Below, piece by piece: positions 53,695 through 62,439 of a stretch of DNA of 64,000 nucleotides. The notes under the pieces are model-generated. The model ran no database searches, was not told the origin of the DNA, and saw nothing but the letters and a program-made list of their open reading frames with translations. Each line of letters starts with the position of its first letter. The stretch's first letter is position 1. This stretch comes from JAGLOK01 sp963675575 (lineage in GTDB: Bacteria > Bacillota > Clostridia > Christensenellales > UMGS416): NCBI GenBank assembly GCA_963675575.1, contig OY776378.1, forward strand, positions 372,001-436,000, given 5' to 3'. The position numbers were made by a program, and so were the translations under genes.

Positions 53695-54552
53695 ATGGAT
53701 TTTTGGAGTTATTTAGCCAGTACTTTGCTACTGGGAATACAAGAAGCAGCACCGCTTGTGCTCACAGCTATTGGTTTTACGCTAATTTTCCGTTTGAACG
53801 GATTTATTAATGTAGCTTTTGCTGAAAGCATTACTATTGGTGCTTTTATAGGCGTAACACTCAATTTGATGGGTTGGAACACTTATGCTTCTATGATACC
53901 ATCTGCAATTGCGGGAGGAATCCTGAGCGTTGTATCTTATCTGGCATTTTATAGGCCGGCACTACGGCGTGGTGTTGGTAAAGTCGAAATGATTATTTTG
54001 TCTGTAGGGGTATCGTACCTATTTAGATATTTGATAAAAATTATATGGGGTAATGAAACAATGTTTTATAGTGTGCCGGGCACACAGCCAATTAAGATTT
54101 TGGGTGTTGGCGTTACAAACCTAAACTTGGTTGCCATAGGGCTGGTTATCGTTACAGCAGTGGCTATTACACTGTTTATGTATAGAACAAAATACGGCGA
54201 AAAGATGAGAGCGTTGGCAGACAACGAAGACCTTGCAAAATCAAGCGGTATAAACCCGCTTGCGACATCAGTTTTAATCTGGTTTATTGCCGGGCTTGCA
54301 GCAGGAGTTGCGGGCGCGTTTATCGGAATCCGACTAAATGTGAATGCATACATTGGATGGAATCAGATTCTCTTTATCATTATGGTTACAATCGTCGGTG
54401 GTATCGGAAACGTCAAGGGCGCGATAATAGCGGCATTTTGCGTTGGGATTATACAAATGGGCATTGCTCTGCAGTTAAACACCTATTACGCATCTATCGC
54501 ATTGCTGATAATGTTTATCTTAGCTTTAAAATTAAGAAAGGTGAAAGTATAA
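53695..54552 (+). CDS. Branched-chain-amino-acid-type ABC permease, LivH type
   Basis: 285 residues, about eight membrane helices. LTAIGFTLIFRLNGFINVAF, the conserved segment YGEKMRALADNEDLAKSSGI and VTIVGGIGNVKGAI. ATG 53695 has GGAAGG 8 bp upstream; an upstream GTG (53659) would add 12 residues without RBS. Partner of LivM type. Confidence 0.91.
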   Translation: MDFWSYLASTLLLGIQEAAPLVLTAIGFTLIFRLNGFINVAFAESITIGAFIGVTLNLMGWNTYASMIPSAIAGGILSVVSYLAFYRPALRRGVGKVEMIILSVGVSYLFRYLIKIIWGNETMFYSVPGTQPIKILGVGVTNLNLVAIGLVIVTAVAITLFMYRTKYGEKMRALADNEDLAKSSGINPLATSVLIWFIAGLAAGVAGAFIGIRLNVNAYIGWNQILFIIMVTIVGGIGNVKGAIIAAFCVGIIQMGIALQLNTYYASIALLIMFILALKLRKVKV

Positions 54553-54555
54553 ATT

Positions 54556-55470
54556 ATGAGTAGTTATTGGATTGATGCTATTTCCTTTATAGCCATATTT
54601 ATTGGATTAGCGGGAGTGCTTTATTTGCAATCAAGTATTGGCGGTATTACGAACTTTGGTATAGTTGGATTCTCAGGACTTGCAATGTACATGTACACGA
54701 TATTAGTTGCGACACTTGGGGTTGCACCGTTGTGGGCACTGCTGATTGTTATAGGAACTGTGTTTGTTATCTCACTGGTACTTGGTCGTGTGATACTAAA
54801 CTTGGGTCCGCAATCGATACTTGTTGCGACGCTTGCGTTTGGGACGATTATTAGACAGTTAGCGACTGTACTAGGAAGTATAACAGGCGGAGCAAAAGGT
54901 GTTGGTACGGTTAAAATGCCTTGGGATTTTGAAAAGACGGTAGATGAGAAAATACTATTTATGGTCGTGTTAATCGTACTTGCTGGAATATTGCTGCTGT
55001 ATGCGGCAAAAATCAAGAAAACACCGTACGGCAGATTGATGCTGAGCATTAAAGACAATGAGCCTTTGTCAGCTAGTTTAGGTAAATCGACACTTAACCA
55101 TAAAGTAATATATTTTGCATTTACGAGTGCCATTATTGGTTTGTTTGGTGCGCTTACAGCACCGGTGTACACGTACATTTTCCCGCATTTCATTTTGCCG
55201 GATGTAACATTCGTGGTATGGATTGCGTTGCTTGTAGGTGGAAGAATGAGCGTTTGGGGTGCGGTTGTAGGAATTGCTGTAACAAAATTCTTGTTTGACT
55301 ACGGTATCGAATCACTTTTGTCGGCATTCGAAGTGCGAATGGGCCCGGAATTCTCGGCGATGTACCCAAGCATCAAGCTCGCTTTATTTGGTGCAATGCT
55401 TATAGCAATATTCATGTTTAGACCAAACGGTATTGTGTATAGGAAAAAAAAGGGGGATGCAGGTAAATGA
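54556..55470 (+). CDS. Branched-chain-amino-acid-type ABC permease, LivM type
   Basis: 304 residues, about nine helices. LQSSIGGITNFGIVGFSGLA, PYGRLMLSIKDNEPLSASLG loop and WIALLVGGRMSVWGAVVG. Begins 3 bp after the LivH stop with GAAAGGTG upstream, and overlaps the LivG start by 4 bp (ATGA). Confidence 0.91.
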   Translation: MSSYWIDAISFIAIFIGLAGVLYLQSSIGGITNFGIVGFSGLAMYMYTILVATLGVAPLWALLIVIGTVFVISLVLGRVILNLGPQSILVATLAFGTIIRQLATVLGSITGGAKGVGTVKMPWDFEKTVDEKILFMVVLIVLAGILLLYAAKIKKTPYGRLMLSIKDNEPLSASLGKSTLNHKVIYFAFTSAIIGLFGALTAPVYTYIFPHFILPDVTFVVWIALLVGGRMSVWGAVVGIAVTKFLFDYGIESLLSAFEVRMGPEFSAMYPSIKLALFGAMLIAIFMFRPNGIVYRKKKGDAGK

Positions 55471-56225
55471 GTTGTGCAAATGTAATACATCTTCAAAACG
55501 TTGTAAAAAGATATGGTACAAGAAATGTTGTTGACGTAGAGGACGAGATACTGGGAGCATGTGGAATAGAAGGACTCATTGGACCTAACGGTGCTGGTAA
55601 GACAACGCTGATTAACTTGATTTCAAAGAAAATTAGTTTGACTAAAGGAAGGATACTTTTTTATAAAGAAGACGAAGAGGTTAATATCTCTAAATTGAGT
55701 TTTGACAAAGTTTCGAGGCTGGGTATTGTCAGATCGAACCAGGTTATTCAAGACTTTGAGAGCTTGTCGATTATGGACTCGATGCTACTCTCCTTGGCTG
55801 CTTCAAAACAAGAAAGATTTTATAAGATTTTCAATGACAAAAAAGCGAGGAACATGGCGGAGGAAGAAATAAAGTGGTATCTTGATTTTTTCCACTTTGA
55901 TAATCCTAACGAAAATGCGGACTCTGCAGGTGAAAAGAAGCTTCTGGACATAATTCGCTGTATGATGCTGAGACCGAAATTTCTTCTTTTGGACGAGCCT
56001 ACTGCTGGTTTGCCTGAAGATCAAACTCTTAGAGTTATTGATTTGATGAAGCTAAAGACCAAGGAAGAGGGAATGCGTATATTGATTGTTGAGCATGATC
56101 TTGATCTTATATGGTGTGTTTGCGAAAAGATACACTTCATGGCTGAAGGAAAAATTATGATTCAAGGTACACCTGAGGAAATCAAGAGTAACGAAATAGT
56201 TCACAAAAAATATATAGGAGAATAA
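55467..56225 (+). CDS. Branched-chain-amino-acid-type ABC ATPase, LivG type, with altered signature
   Basis: 252 residues. Walker A GPNGAGKTT, Walker B FLLLDEPTAGLP, H-loop VEHDLD, all intact. The signature reads DSAGEKKLLDI where LSYGEQ-like is normal, so its contribution to the LivF ATP site may be weak. ATG overlaps the LivM stop by 4 bp. Confidence 0.9.
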   Translation: MSCANVIHLQNVVKRYGTRNVVDVEDEILGACGIEGLIGPNGAGKTTLINLISKKISLTKGRILFYKEDEEVNISKLSFDKVSRLGIVRSNQVIQDFESLSIMDSMLLSLAASKQERFYKIFNDKKARNMAEEEIKWYLDFFHFDNPNENADSAGEKKLLDIIRCMMLRPKFLLLDEPTAGLPEDQTLRVIDLMKLKTKEEGMRILIVEHDLDLIWCVCEKIHFMAEGKIMIQGTPEEIKSNEIVHKKYIGE

Positions 56226-56229
56226 TAGC

Positions 56230-56931
56230 ATGCTGAAAGTAAAAGATATAGTAAGCGGATATGGAAAAGTAGAAGTGCTTCATAACTTAAGCTTTGAAGT
56301 AAAGCATGAGATATATGCCGTGCTTGGGGCGAATGGAGCAGGAAAAACTACGCTGATGAAAACACTGGCTCGACTGCTACCACTGCATAATGGCTCGATA
56401 ATGTATGAAAACGAGGATATTTCTGATTGCACGCCATATGAAACAGCTGCAAAGAGCATTGCTTTTGTTCCCCAAGAGCATAATGTATTTGCGGATTTGA
56501 GTGTTAGGGAGAATCTTTCGATAGGAAGCACTCTTCTGGATAAGAAGCTTAAAAAGCAAAAGATGGAAGAAGTGTTTGAAGTTTTTCCCGATATATATGA
56601 AAGAAGAAATCAGAAAGCGGGATGCCTAAGCGGTGGCGAATCGCAGATGGTCGCATTTGGCAGAGCGCTGATGCAGAACCCTAAGATGATATTGCTTGAC
56701 GAACCAACAGCAGGATTATCTCCTAAATATGTTGGTATGTTCTTTACTAAAGTAAAGCAAATTCATGACGAAAAAAATGTTAGTATTCTTATCTCTGAGC
56801 AGAATGCTACTAAGGCGATAGAAATTGCTGATAAGATTATGGTTTTGAAACTTGGCAAGATTCACTTGATGGAAAATTCTGTTGACGTGGATTTACAAAT
56901 GATAAAAGAAGGTTATAATATTTGCAACTGA
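56230..56931 (+). CDS. Branched-chain-amino-acid-type ABC ATPase, LivF type
   Basis: 233 residues. Walker A GANGAGKTT, signature LSGGESQMV, Walker B ILLDEPTAGLSP, then ISEQNATKAIEIADK. Starts 4 bp after LivG; RBS AGGAGAA. Completes a full SBP-permease-ATPase set with 52150-56225. Confidence 0.92.
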   Translation: MLKVKDIVSGYGKVEVLHNLSFEVKHEIYAVLGANGAGKTTLMKTLARLLPLHNGSIMYENEDISDCTPYETAAKSIAFVPQEHNVFADLSVRENLSIGSTLLDKKLKKQKMEEVFEVFPDIYERRNQKAGCLSGGESQMVAFGRALMQNPKMILLDEPTAGLSPKYVGMFFTKVKQIHDEKNVSILISEQNATKAIEIADKIMVLKLGKIHLMENSVDVDLQMIKEGYNICN

Positions 56932-56943
56932 CAATCCCCCGAT

Positions 56944-57426
56944 TGTGGACCCAAATTTTAAACTAGTATCCAACCGTATTAATCATATCAATATCAATGA
57001 TTATTGTCCGTGGGGCAGGAGGCGTATGCCGCAGTGAACTATTAGGTCTTACTGTATAAGAAACTCTATATTTAGCAAATCGTTTCTCATTCTGCAGTTA
57101 AATGAATAAACAAAGCCATTCTCCCAAGGGCTACCCGGAGTTGTATATTTCGGCTGTGTTCCCAGCCTTGATAGAAATTCGCGTACACGGTTTGCAAAGA
57201 ATTCGCTGCCATTATCAGAACGCAAGTATTCCGGCATCCCATACATAAGAAATGTTTCAGACAGGCATTCTATTACTTGTTTAGATGTTATTTTTCTAGC
57301 ATTATAACATGCCATACATTCTCTGCAGTTTTTGTCTAGTATATTGAGAATTCGTATTTTACGTACATCATATGTTTTATCTTTTACAATATCATAACTC
57401 CATACATGCATGGGATACTCTGGCAC
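56944..57426 (-). pseudogene. Degenerate IS3-family transposase (OrfB) relic
   Basis: Integrase-core fragment: HVWSYDIVKDKTYDVRKIRI (first Asp kept), YLRSDNGSEFFANRVREFL (second Asp kept), and PWENGFVYSFNCRMRNDLLN where the catalytic Glu is replaced by Tyr. The N-terminus is missing. At 57049 the frame stops; after a deletion, another frame gives NSSLRHTPPAPRTI, the normal C-terminus, as far as about 56950. TGTGGACCC at 56944 may be the element's old end. Dead. Confidence 0.85.
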
Positions 57427-57557
57427 TCAAAATAATTTAGTGTAAAATTCCTATAGTTTAGCGCAATATAAAGTTAAATTTTTATAATAAAATAATACTC
57501 TTTTATTAATAAATATGTTTTTGATAAATGGACTAATCAAGTGAAATGGAGAAAGAT

Positions 57558-58349
57558 ATGACAGTCAGCGAAAAAATAGGCCTTTTAGGTTTGGTACCTG
57601 TAATAGTTTTCAACAATCTGGACGAAGCTCTTCCTACAGCTAAAGCTTTAGCAGATGCCGGACTTCCCATTATGGAAATAACATTAAGAACAGAGCAGGG
57701 GATTCCCGCCATAGCCGCTATTAAGGAAAAATATCCAGAAATATTGCTTGGAGCAGGAACTGTTTTATCGGTCCAACAGGCGAAAGCCGCGGTTGATGCG
57801 GGAGCTGAGTTTATAGTTAGCCCGGGTTTTAATGATGATGTAGTAAGTTGGTGCGTTAAAAATGATGTGGCAATTACTCCTGGATGCGTAACACCTACAG
57901 AAATAGAACACGCGTTGTCTTTTGGAATAAATGTTTTGAAATTTTTCCCCGCTAATATATATGGTGGTGTCAATGCCTGCAAAGCCCTATACGGCCCATA
58001 TAGAATGGTTAAATTTATTCCAACTGGAGGTGTAAGCATAGCGACTCTTCCTGAATACGCGGATAAGAATTTTATTCACGCCATTGGTGGTGGCTGGCTG
58101 TGTTCGGCAAAGGATATCGCAAGCAAAAACTATGAAAATATCACAAAAACGGCGAAGGCCTCGATAGATACTCTTCTTGGCTTTGAGCTGGAAAGTGTTA
58201 AAGAGCATGAAGCTTCTGAAATAGCTACAAATAATATTGACAGAGCGGTTTTCTACTTGCAGACACAAGGTTTTAAATCATTAGATGACACAAGTGACGG
58301 AATGAATGTGGAAAAAGACGGAACAGTACTTAAGCTGTTTAATAAATAG
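57558..58349 (+). CDS. eda: KDPG/KHG aldolase with C-terminal extension
   Basis: 263 residues. TIM barrel with Glu40 (IMEITLRT), Schiff-base Lys128 (VLKFFPAN) and IPTGGVSIATLPEY phosphate loop. Cleaves 2-keto-3-deoxy-6-phosphogluconate to pyruvate and glyceraldehyde 3-phosphate. Residues after about 200 form an extra segment (SEIATNNIDRAVFYLQTQGF, then KDGTVLKLF) beyond the usual ~210-residue enzyme. Start is ATG 57558, 6 bp after GGAG; ATG 57546 overlaps that RBS. Operon with the kinase 10 bp downstream. Confidence 0.9.
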   Translation: MTVSEKIGLLGLVPVIVFNNLDEALPTAKALADAGLPIMEITLRTEQGIPAIAAIKEKYPEILLGAGTVLSVQQAKAAVDAGAEFIVSPGFNDDVVSWCVKNDVAITPGCVTPTEIEHALSFGINVLKFFPANIYGGVNACKALYGPYRMVKFIPTGGVSIATLPEYADKNFIHAIGGGWLCSAKDIASKNYENITKTAKASIDTLLGFELESVKEHEASEIATNNIDRAVFYLQTQGFKSLDDTSDGMNVEKDGTVLKLFNK

Positions 58350-58359
58350 GAGAATAAAA

Positions 58360-59388
58360 ATGGGTAAATTTGTTACGTTGGGCGAAGTGATGCTGAGACT
58401 TAAATCTCCCAGCCATCAAAAACTTTTTCAAACGCAAAATCTTGAGGCCACTTTCGGAGGAGGCGAAGCCAATGTCGCTGTTTCTCTTGCGAACTACGGA
58501 CTTGATGTTTCTTTTGTAAGCGCGCTTCCGGAGAACGATATCGCCGACGCGTGCATCCGGCAGCTTAGAGGCTTTGGTGTGGATACAACAAAAATTATCA
58601 GGCGAGAAGGGCGCGTGGGAATATATTTTCTTGAAACTGGCGCGAATCAAAGGCCGTCAAATGTAATATATGACAGAGCGGATTCCTCAATAGCTAAGCT
58701 TTCAGTGGATGAAGTAGACTGGGACTACGTGTATGAAGGGGCAAAGTGGCTTCATATCACAGGAATAACTCCCGCAATAAGCGAAAGCGCGAAGGATGTT
58801 TCGCTGGCGGCGGTAAGAGCGGCAAAAGAAAAGGGTATAACTGTTTCGTGCGATTTTAACTTTAGAAATAAGCTATGGAAATATGGGAAAAGCGCTCCGG
58901 AAGTTATGAGAGAACTGGTTTCATATGTCGATGTGGGTATTGCCAATGAGGAAGATTGCCAGAAGTCCTTGGGTATAAGAGTGGACGTTGATGTTGAAAG
59001 CGGAGAGCTTGACACTAAAAAGTATGAAGCTTTAGGCAAAAAGGTTTTGTCCGAGTTTCCGAATATGAAAATGATAGCTATAACTCTGCGCGAGTCAAAG
59101 TCCGCGGACATAAACGGATGGGGCGCATGCCTTACAACCCGAGATGTGTTCTATATTAGCCGCAGATATATGATGAACGATATTGTGGATCGTGTTGGTG
59201 GAGGAGATTCATTCGCAGGTGGCATAATATATGGGCTGAATAAATATGAAGATAAACAGCAAGCCTTGGAATTCGCAGTGGCGGCAAGCTGTCTTAAACA
59301 TTCTATTGAAGGCGACTTCAACCGTGTCAAAGTGTCAGAGGTTGAAAAGCTTATGGGTGGTGACGGCTCAGGTAGAGTAAACAGATAA
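58360..59388 (+). CDS. kdgK: 2-keto-3-deoxygluconate kinase, PfkB family
   Basis: 342 residues. N-terminal GEVMLRLKSP and the sugar-binding FGGGEANVAVSLANYGLD; C-terminal anion hole and base GGGDSFAGGIIYGLN. It phosphorylates KDG to KDPG, the substrate of the aldolase just upstream. Together they complete the lower part of uronate or pectin breakdown; upper-pathway genes are not in the window. RBS AGGAGA; an upstream in-frame start lies inside the aldolase gene. Confidence 0.9.
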   Translation: MGKFVTLGEVMLRLKSPSHQKLFQTQNLEATFGGGEANVAVSLANYGLDVSFVSALPENDIADACIRQLRGFGVDTTKIIRREGRVGIYFLETGANQRPSNVIYDRADSSIAKLSVDEVDWDYVYEGAKWLHITGITPAISESAKDVSLAAVRAAKEKGITVSCDFNFRNKLWKYGKSAPEVMRELVSYVDVGIANEEDCQKSLGIRVDVDVESGELDTKKYEALGKKVLSEFPNMKMIAITLRESKSADINGWGACLTTRDVFYISRRYMMNDIVDRVGGGDSFAGGIIYGLNKYEDKQQALEFAVAASCLKHSIEGDFNRVKVSEVEKLMGGDGSGRVNR

Positions 59389-59406
59389 AGCGACAAAGAT
59401 TGCTTC

Positions 59407-59441
59407 AAACCGCAAAGGTGTAATGCTTTTGCGGTTTTTTT
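59407..59441 (+). terminator. Terminator of the eda-kdgK operon
   Basis: Stem AAACCGCAAAG / CTTTTGCGGTTT with 8-9 base loop, followed by a T-run to 59441. Confidence 0.88.
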
Positions 59442-59527
59442 CTGAAAAAGAACTTACTGTTTGATGGCAATATTTTTAAATGATATAATTACTTTGGAAG
59501 CTAAACTAAATGTAAAAGGTGAATGAA

Positions 59528-59700
59528 ATGCCGGAGTTACCTGAATTAAAAGTATATTCAGAAAATATCAAAAAGCTTATCCAGAGAAAAAAAGTTTTAG
59601 ATATTAAAGTATATAACTCTTCAAGGCTTGATACGGATATTGAAACAATTGCTTTAGGAATAAAAAATCTTTGGTATGCCCCCAGTTTTTGGTCCTTAGA
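59528..59700 (+). pseudogene. N-terminal fragment of formamidopyrimidine-DNA glycosylase
   Basis: MPELPELKVYSENIKKLIQR is the diagnostic N-terminus of Fpg/Nei enzymes, whose Pro2 is the catalytic nucleophile. RBS AAAAGGTG 7 bp upstream. After about 55 residues the similarity stops and IS256-type DNA follows. The rest (normally about 270 residues) is missing. Confidence 0.7.
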
Positions 59701-61060
59701 CTGCAATTTCCCATACCGATGTTTAAAAAGTAGCATTTTCATTTTTGTTTGTCAAGGATTTAAATGTTTCAGCTTAACCGATCAGGATACATGATAGCCA
59801 ATTCACCATGGACAGGCCCCCAATTTCTTAAAGTCCCGGTCCATCTTTTTGTCAGCTCAAAAGTAGCAAGATAAAGAGCCTTGAGCAAAGCCGTACTGCT
59901 TGGGAAAACGCTTCTTTGGCGGTTCAGGCGTCGGTATCCACTATTAAGGCTTTCGATAGCATTGGTCGTATAAATTACCTTCCTGACTTTGGATGAAAAC
60001 TTGAACATGGGACTTATGACATCCCAATTATCTTCCCAGCGTTTCATTGAATTTGGATATTTGCTTTCCCATTTTTCTGTAACGTCAAGCATACGTTCGT
60101 GCCCGGACTGTTCGTCGCTTGCGTGATAGATTGTTTTCAAATCAGCCGCGAACGCTTTCTTGTCTTTGTGTGATACATATTTAAGCGTGTTCCTCACAAC
60201 ATGGACGATGCAGCGCTGGTATTCTGTAAGCGGATATGCTGCTTCTATGGCTTCTTTAATCCCAGACAAGCCATCAGCACACAACAACAAAATATCTTGC
60301 ACTCCGCGGTTTTTAAGCTCGTTAAGCACTGATAACCAGAACTTCGAGCTTTCTGTCTCGCCGATTGTGATGGTAAGAACCTCTTTATGACCTTCTTCGC
60401 TTACTCCTAGAATTATATATGCCGCCTGCTTTTTGATTACGCCGTTATCACGCACATTGAATACTATCGCATCGATAAATACTATTGGATATATAGCTGA
60501 CAACGGTCTTTTCTGCCACGCTTCTATTTCCGGCATTATCTTGTTTGTGATACCCGTGACCAGGCTTTCGCTTACATCAAACCCATAGATATCCTGTATC
60601 TGGTCGGATATCTGCCGTGTGCTCATTCCTTTGGCATACATGCTGATTATCTTGCCTTCGATTTCCGAAATATCCCTTTGATGTTTTGGTACTACCTTCG
60701 GTTCAAAATCGCTGTTTCTATCTTGAGGTACCTGTATCGGAACTTCACCATAATTGCTTTTAAGTGTCTTTGGTTTGTACCCGTTTCTAGAATCAGAATA
60801 TGTTGGATCTTCAAGCTCTGCTTGCTCCATCTGCTCTACTATTTCACTTTCCAGCATGTTTTGAATTGTGCCACCAAGTAACTCCCGCAATGCTGCTTCG
60901 ATATCCTGCGGCGTTTCGATATCGTACTCCTGCAAAAGTTGTCTTATGATGTTTGACTTTCCCTCGCTTACCAGTTTCTTTCTCGGTCTTCCCATAATTA
61001 AAAAGCCTCCTGTGTTTTATTTTATCACAGTTGGCTTTTACAGAAAATTTTTCACAGGCT
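59700..61060 (-). mobile_element. IS256-family insertion sequence (boundaries approximate)
   Basis: One transposase gene (59769-60995). The right end is near 61060, where TTTTACAGAAAATTTTTCAC lies about 40 bp outside the start codon, a typical IS256 terminal repeat position. A matching left repeat could not be found by eye, and the flanks belong to different genes (fpg fragment left, serine recombinase right). Confidence 0.6.
59769..60995 (-). CDS. IS256-family (Mutator-type) transposase
   Basis: 408 residues, full length. N-terminal MGRPRKKLVSEGKS, HTH region and KIISMYAKGMSTRQISDQI; DDE residues in VFIDAIVFNV, LCADGLSGIKEAIEAAYP and TTNAIESLNSGYRRLNRQR. Frame intact, so likely active if terminal repeats are intact. 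Minus strand, opposite to flanking gene fragments. Confidence 0.95.
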   Translation of the reverse strand: MGRPRKKLVSEGKSNIIRQLLQEYDIETPQDIEAALRELLGGTIQNMLESEIVEQMEQAELEDPTYSDSRNGYKPKTLKSNYGEVPIQVPQDRNSDFEPKVVPKHQRDISEIEGKIISMYAKGMSTRQISDQIQDIYGFDVSESLVTGITNKIMPEIEAWQKRPLSAIYPIVFIDAIVFNVRDNGVIKKQAAYIILGVSEEGHKEVLTITIGETESSKFWLSVLNELKNRGVQDILLLCADGLSGIKEAIEAAYPLTEYQRCIVHVVRNTLKYVSHKDKKAFAADLKTIYHASDEQSGHERMLDVTEKWESKYPNSMKRWEDNWDVISPMFKFSSKVRKVIYTTNAIESLNSGYRRLNRQRSVFPSSTALLKALYLATFELTKRWTGTLRNWGPVHGELAIMYPDRLS

Positions 61061-61187
61061 CACACATGATCCTATCGTTACCCATTCAACGTTTGAAGCG
61101 GCACAAGCATTACAGGAAAAGAAAACAAGACCGAGAGTTAAAAAAATGGCTCCATCGCCGCTTTCTCGCTATATAAAATGTGGTGAT
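61061..61187 (+). pseudogene. Middle fragment of a large serine recombinase (left of the IS3 copy)
   Basis: In-frame HDPIVTHSTFEAAQALQ, then PLSRYIKCGD, the recombinase domain leading into the zinc ribbon. It continues after the IS3 insertion at 62440 with DCGEPMVR. The N-terminal catalytic domain is absent; the DNA upstream is IS256. Confidence 0.75.
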
Positions 61188-61253
61188 GGGAGTGTGTTAA
61201 AATTTCGGACAGCATGGTAAAAGAATTATAATATAAAGCAGGAGGGAAAAACC

Positions 61254-61535
61254 ATGCAAAAACACCGAAACAAATATGACGAAGAATTCAAGAGAAATGC
61301 GGTTAAATTATCGTATGCAAGCCCAAAGAGCGTAAGGGAAATAGCCGACGATTTGGGAGTAGGAGTTAACTTGCTTTACAACTGGCGGAAGAAGTACACG
61401 TCAGAAGGCGAGAAAACGGAAGCGGCGACATTGGAAGAGGAAGTAAAGAAGTTGCGACTAGAGAATGCAGAACTCAAAATTGAGCGTGACATGTTAAAAA
61501 AAGCCGCGGCCTACTTTGCAAGACAACAAAAGTGA
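61254..61535 (+). CDS. IS3-family transposase OrfA
   Basis: 93 residues. HTH_Tnp_1 domain (KYDEEFKRNAVKLSYA, then SVREIADDLGVGVNLLYNWR) and a C-terminal leucine-zipper-like helix (EEEVKKLRLENAELKIERDM). Binds the IS ends. Near its end, seven As at 61494-61500 before GCC form an A-AAA-AAA slip site for -1 frameshifting into OrfB, the standard way this family makes the OrfAB fusion. RBS AGGAGG. Confidence 0.93.
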   Translation: MQKHRNKYDEEFKRNAVKLSYASPKSVREIADDLGVGVNLLYNWRKKYTSEGEKTEAATLEEEVKKLRLENAELKIERDMLKKAAAYFARQQK

Positions 61536-62410
61536 AATATCAATTCATTTTTGAACAGGAAGAACACCCCGAAAGAAAGTGGGCCGATATATTAGGGGTA
61601 TCCCGAAGCGGATATTATGCTTGGAAAAGAAGTAGAGAAGAAAGAGCAAAGCTTGAGGAAGAATATATCGAGCTGGTAAGAAAGATATTTAAAGAAGGCA
61701 AAGGGACATACGGAGCGAACCGAATATGCGGACTAATGCGAAAAAGTGGCCATAAGGCAAGCTTCTATAAGGTAAGAGATATTATGGAACGGCAGGGCTT
61801 GCGCTGTGTGCACTGCAAAAGGCGTCAGAGATCGTTAACTAACAGCCGGAAATCGCGCGGAGAAGGATATCCTAATCTGGTACGGGGAATGGAGATAACG
61901 GAACCACTGCAAGTATTGACAAGCGATATCAGCTACATACGGACAGGAGCGGGCTTTGATTACATATGCCAAATACTTGACATAAAAAGCGGAGTTGTAT
62001 TGGCCGAAAGCATGAGCGAGCGCATGAAAGCGGAACTGGTAACAAAAACAATAAGAAAAGCAATCAAAAGATGGCGGCTGCCGAAAGATTGTATTTTCCA
62101 CAGTGATAGAGGCAGCCAGTATACATCGGAAAAAGTGAAGAACCTTCTTGCATCAAACGGCATACGCCAGAGCTTTTCACGAGTAGGGATGCCGGGGGAT
62201 AATGCATGGAGTGAAAGCTTCTTTGCGAATCTCAAAAAAGAGACAGTACACTGGATACACTTTCGAACCAGAGAAGAAGCCAGGCAAAGAATTTTTGAAC
62301 ACATAGAAGGATTCTATAATACAAAGAGAGTACAAAAACGACTAGGTTATCTTAGCCCTATGCAGTGGCTGAAGCAATGGGAACAGAAGCAATTAGAATG
62401 TGTTGCTTAG
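61532..62410 (+). CDS. IS3-family transposase OrfB (integrase core)
   Basis: 292 residues. HTH_21 region (GTYGANRICGLMRKSGHKAS) and rve core with Asp (TSDISYIRTG), Asp (FHSDRGSQYTS) and Glu (DNAWSESFFANLKKE), all present. GTG start overlaps the OrfA stop by 4 bp in the -1 frame, and that frame is open back to the slip site, so a fusion protein can be made. Confidence 0.94.
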   Translation: MKYQFIFEQEEHPERKWADILGVSRSGYYAWKRSREERAKLEEEYIELVRKIFKEGKGTYGANRICGLMRKSGHKASFYKVRDIMERQGLRCVHCKRRQRSLTNSRKSRGEGYPNLVRGMEITEPLQVLTSDISYIRTGAGFDYICQILDIKSGVVLAESMSERMKAELVTKTIRKAIKRWRLPKDCIFHSDRGSQYTSEKVKNLLASNGIRQSFSRVGMPGDNAWSESFFANLKKETVHWIHFRTREEARQRIFEHIEGFYNTKRVQKRLGYLSPMQWLKQWEQKQLECVA

Positions 62411-62439
62411 TAAACTGTCCGAAAAAGTGTTGACGTTCC

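Larger units (their letters stand above)
61188..62439 (+). mobile_element. IS3-family (IS150-like) insertion sequence inserted in a recombinase gene
   Basis: 1252 bp between copies of GAT at 61185-61187 and 62440-62442, read as a 3-bp target duplication because deleting one copy plus the element restores the recombinase frame (KCGD|CGEPMVR). Subterminal inverted repeats end in TTTCGGACAG (61203-61212) and CTGTCCGAAA (62415-62424). Ends could be read 5 bp further in (TGTGTT...). Confidence 0.8.

Noticed and set aside
54621..55193. 190-codon open frame on the minus strand
   Set aside because: It lies wholly inside the LivM-type permease gene, has no RBS and no recognisable domain; membrane-protein codon use on the other strand often leaves such open frames.
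57049..57426. Functional IS3 transposase
   Set aside because: N-terminus missing, catalytic Glu replaced by Tyr, and a deletion with frame change before the C-terminus.
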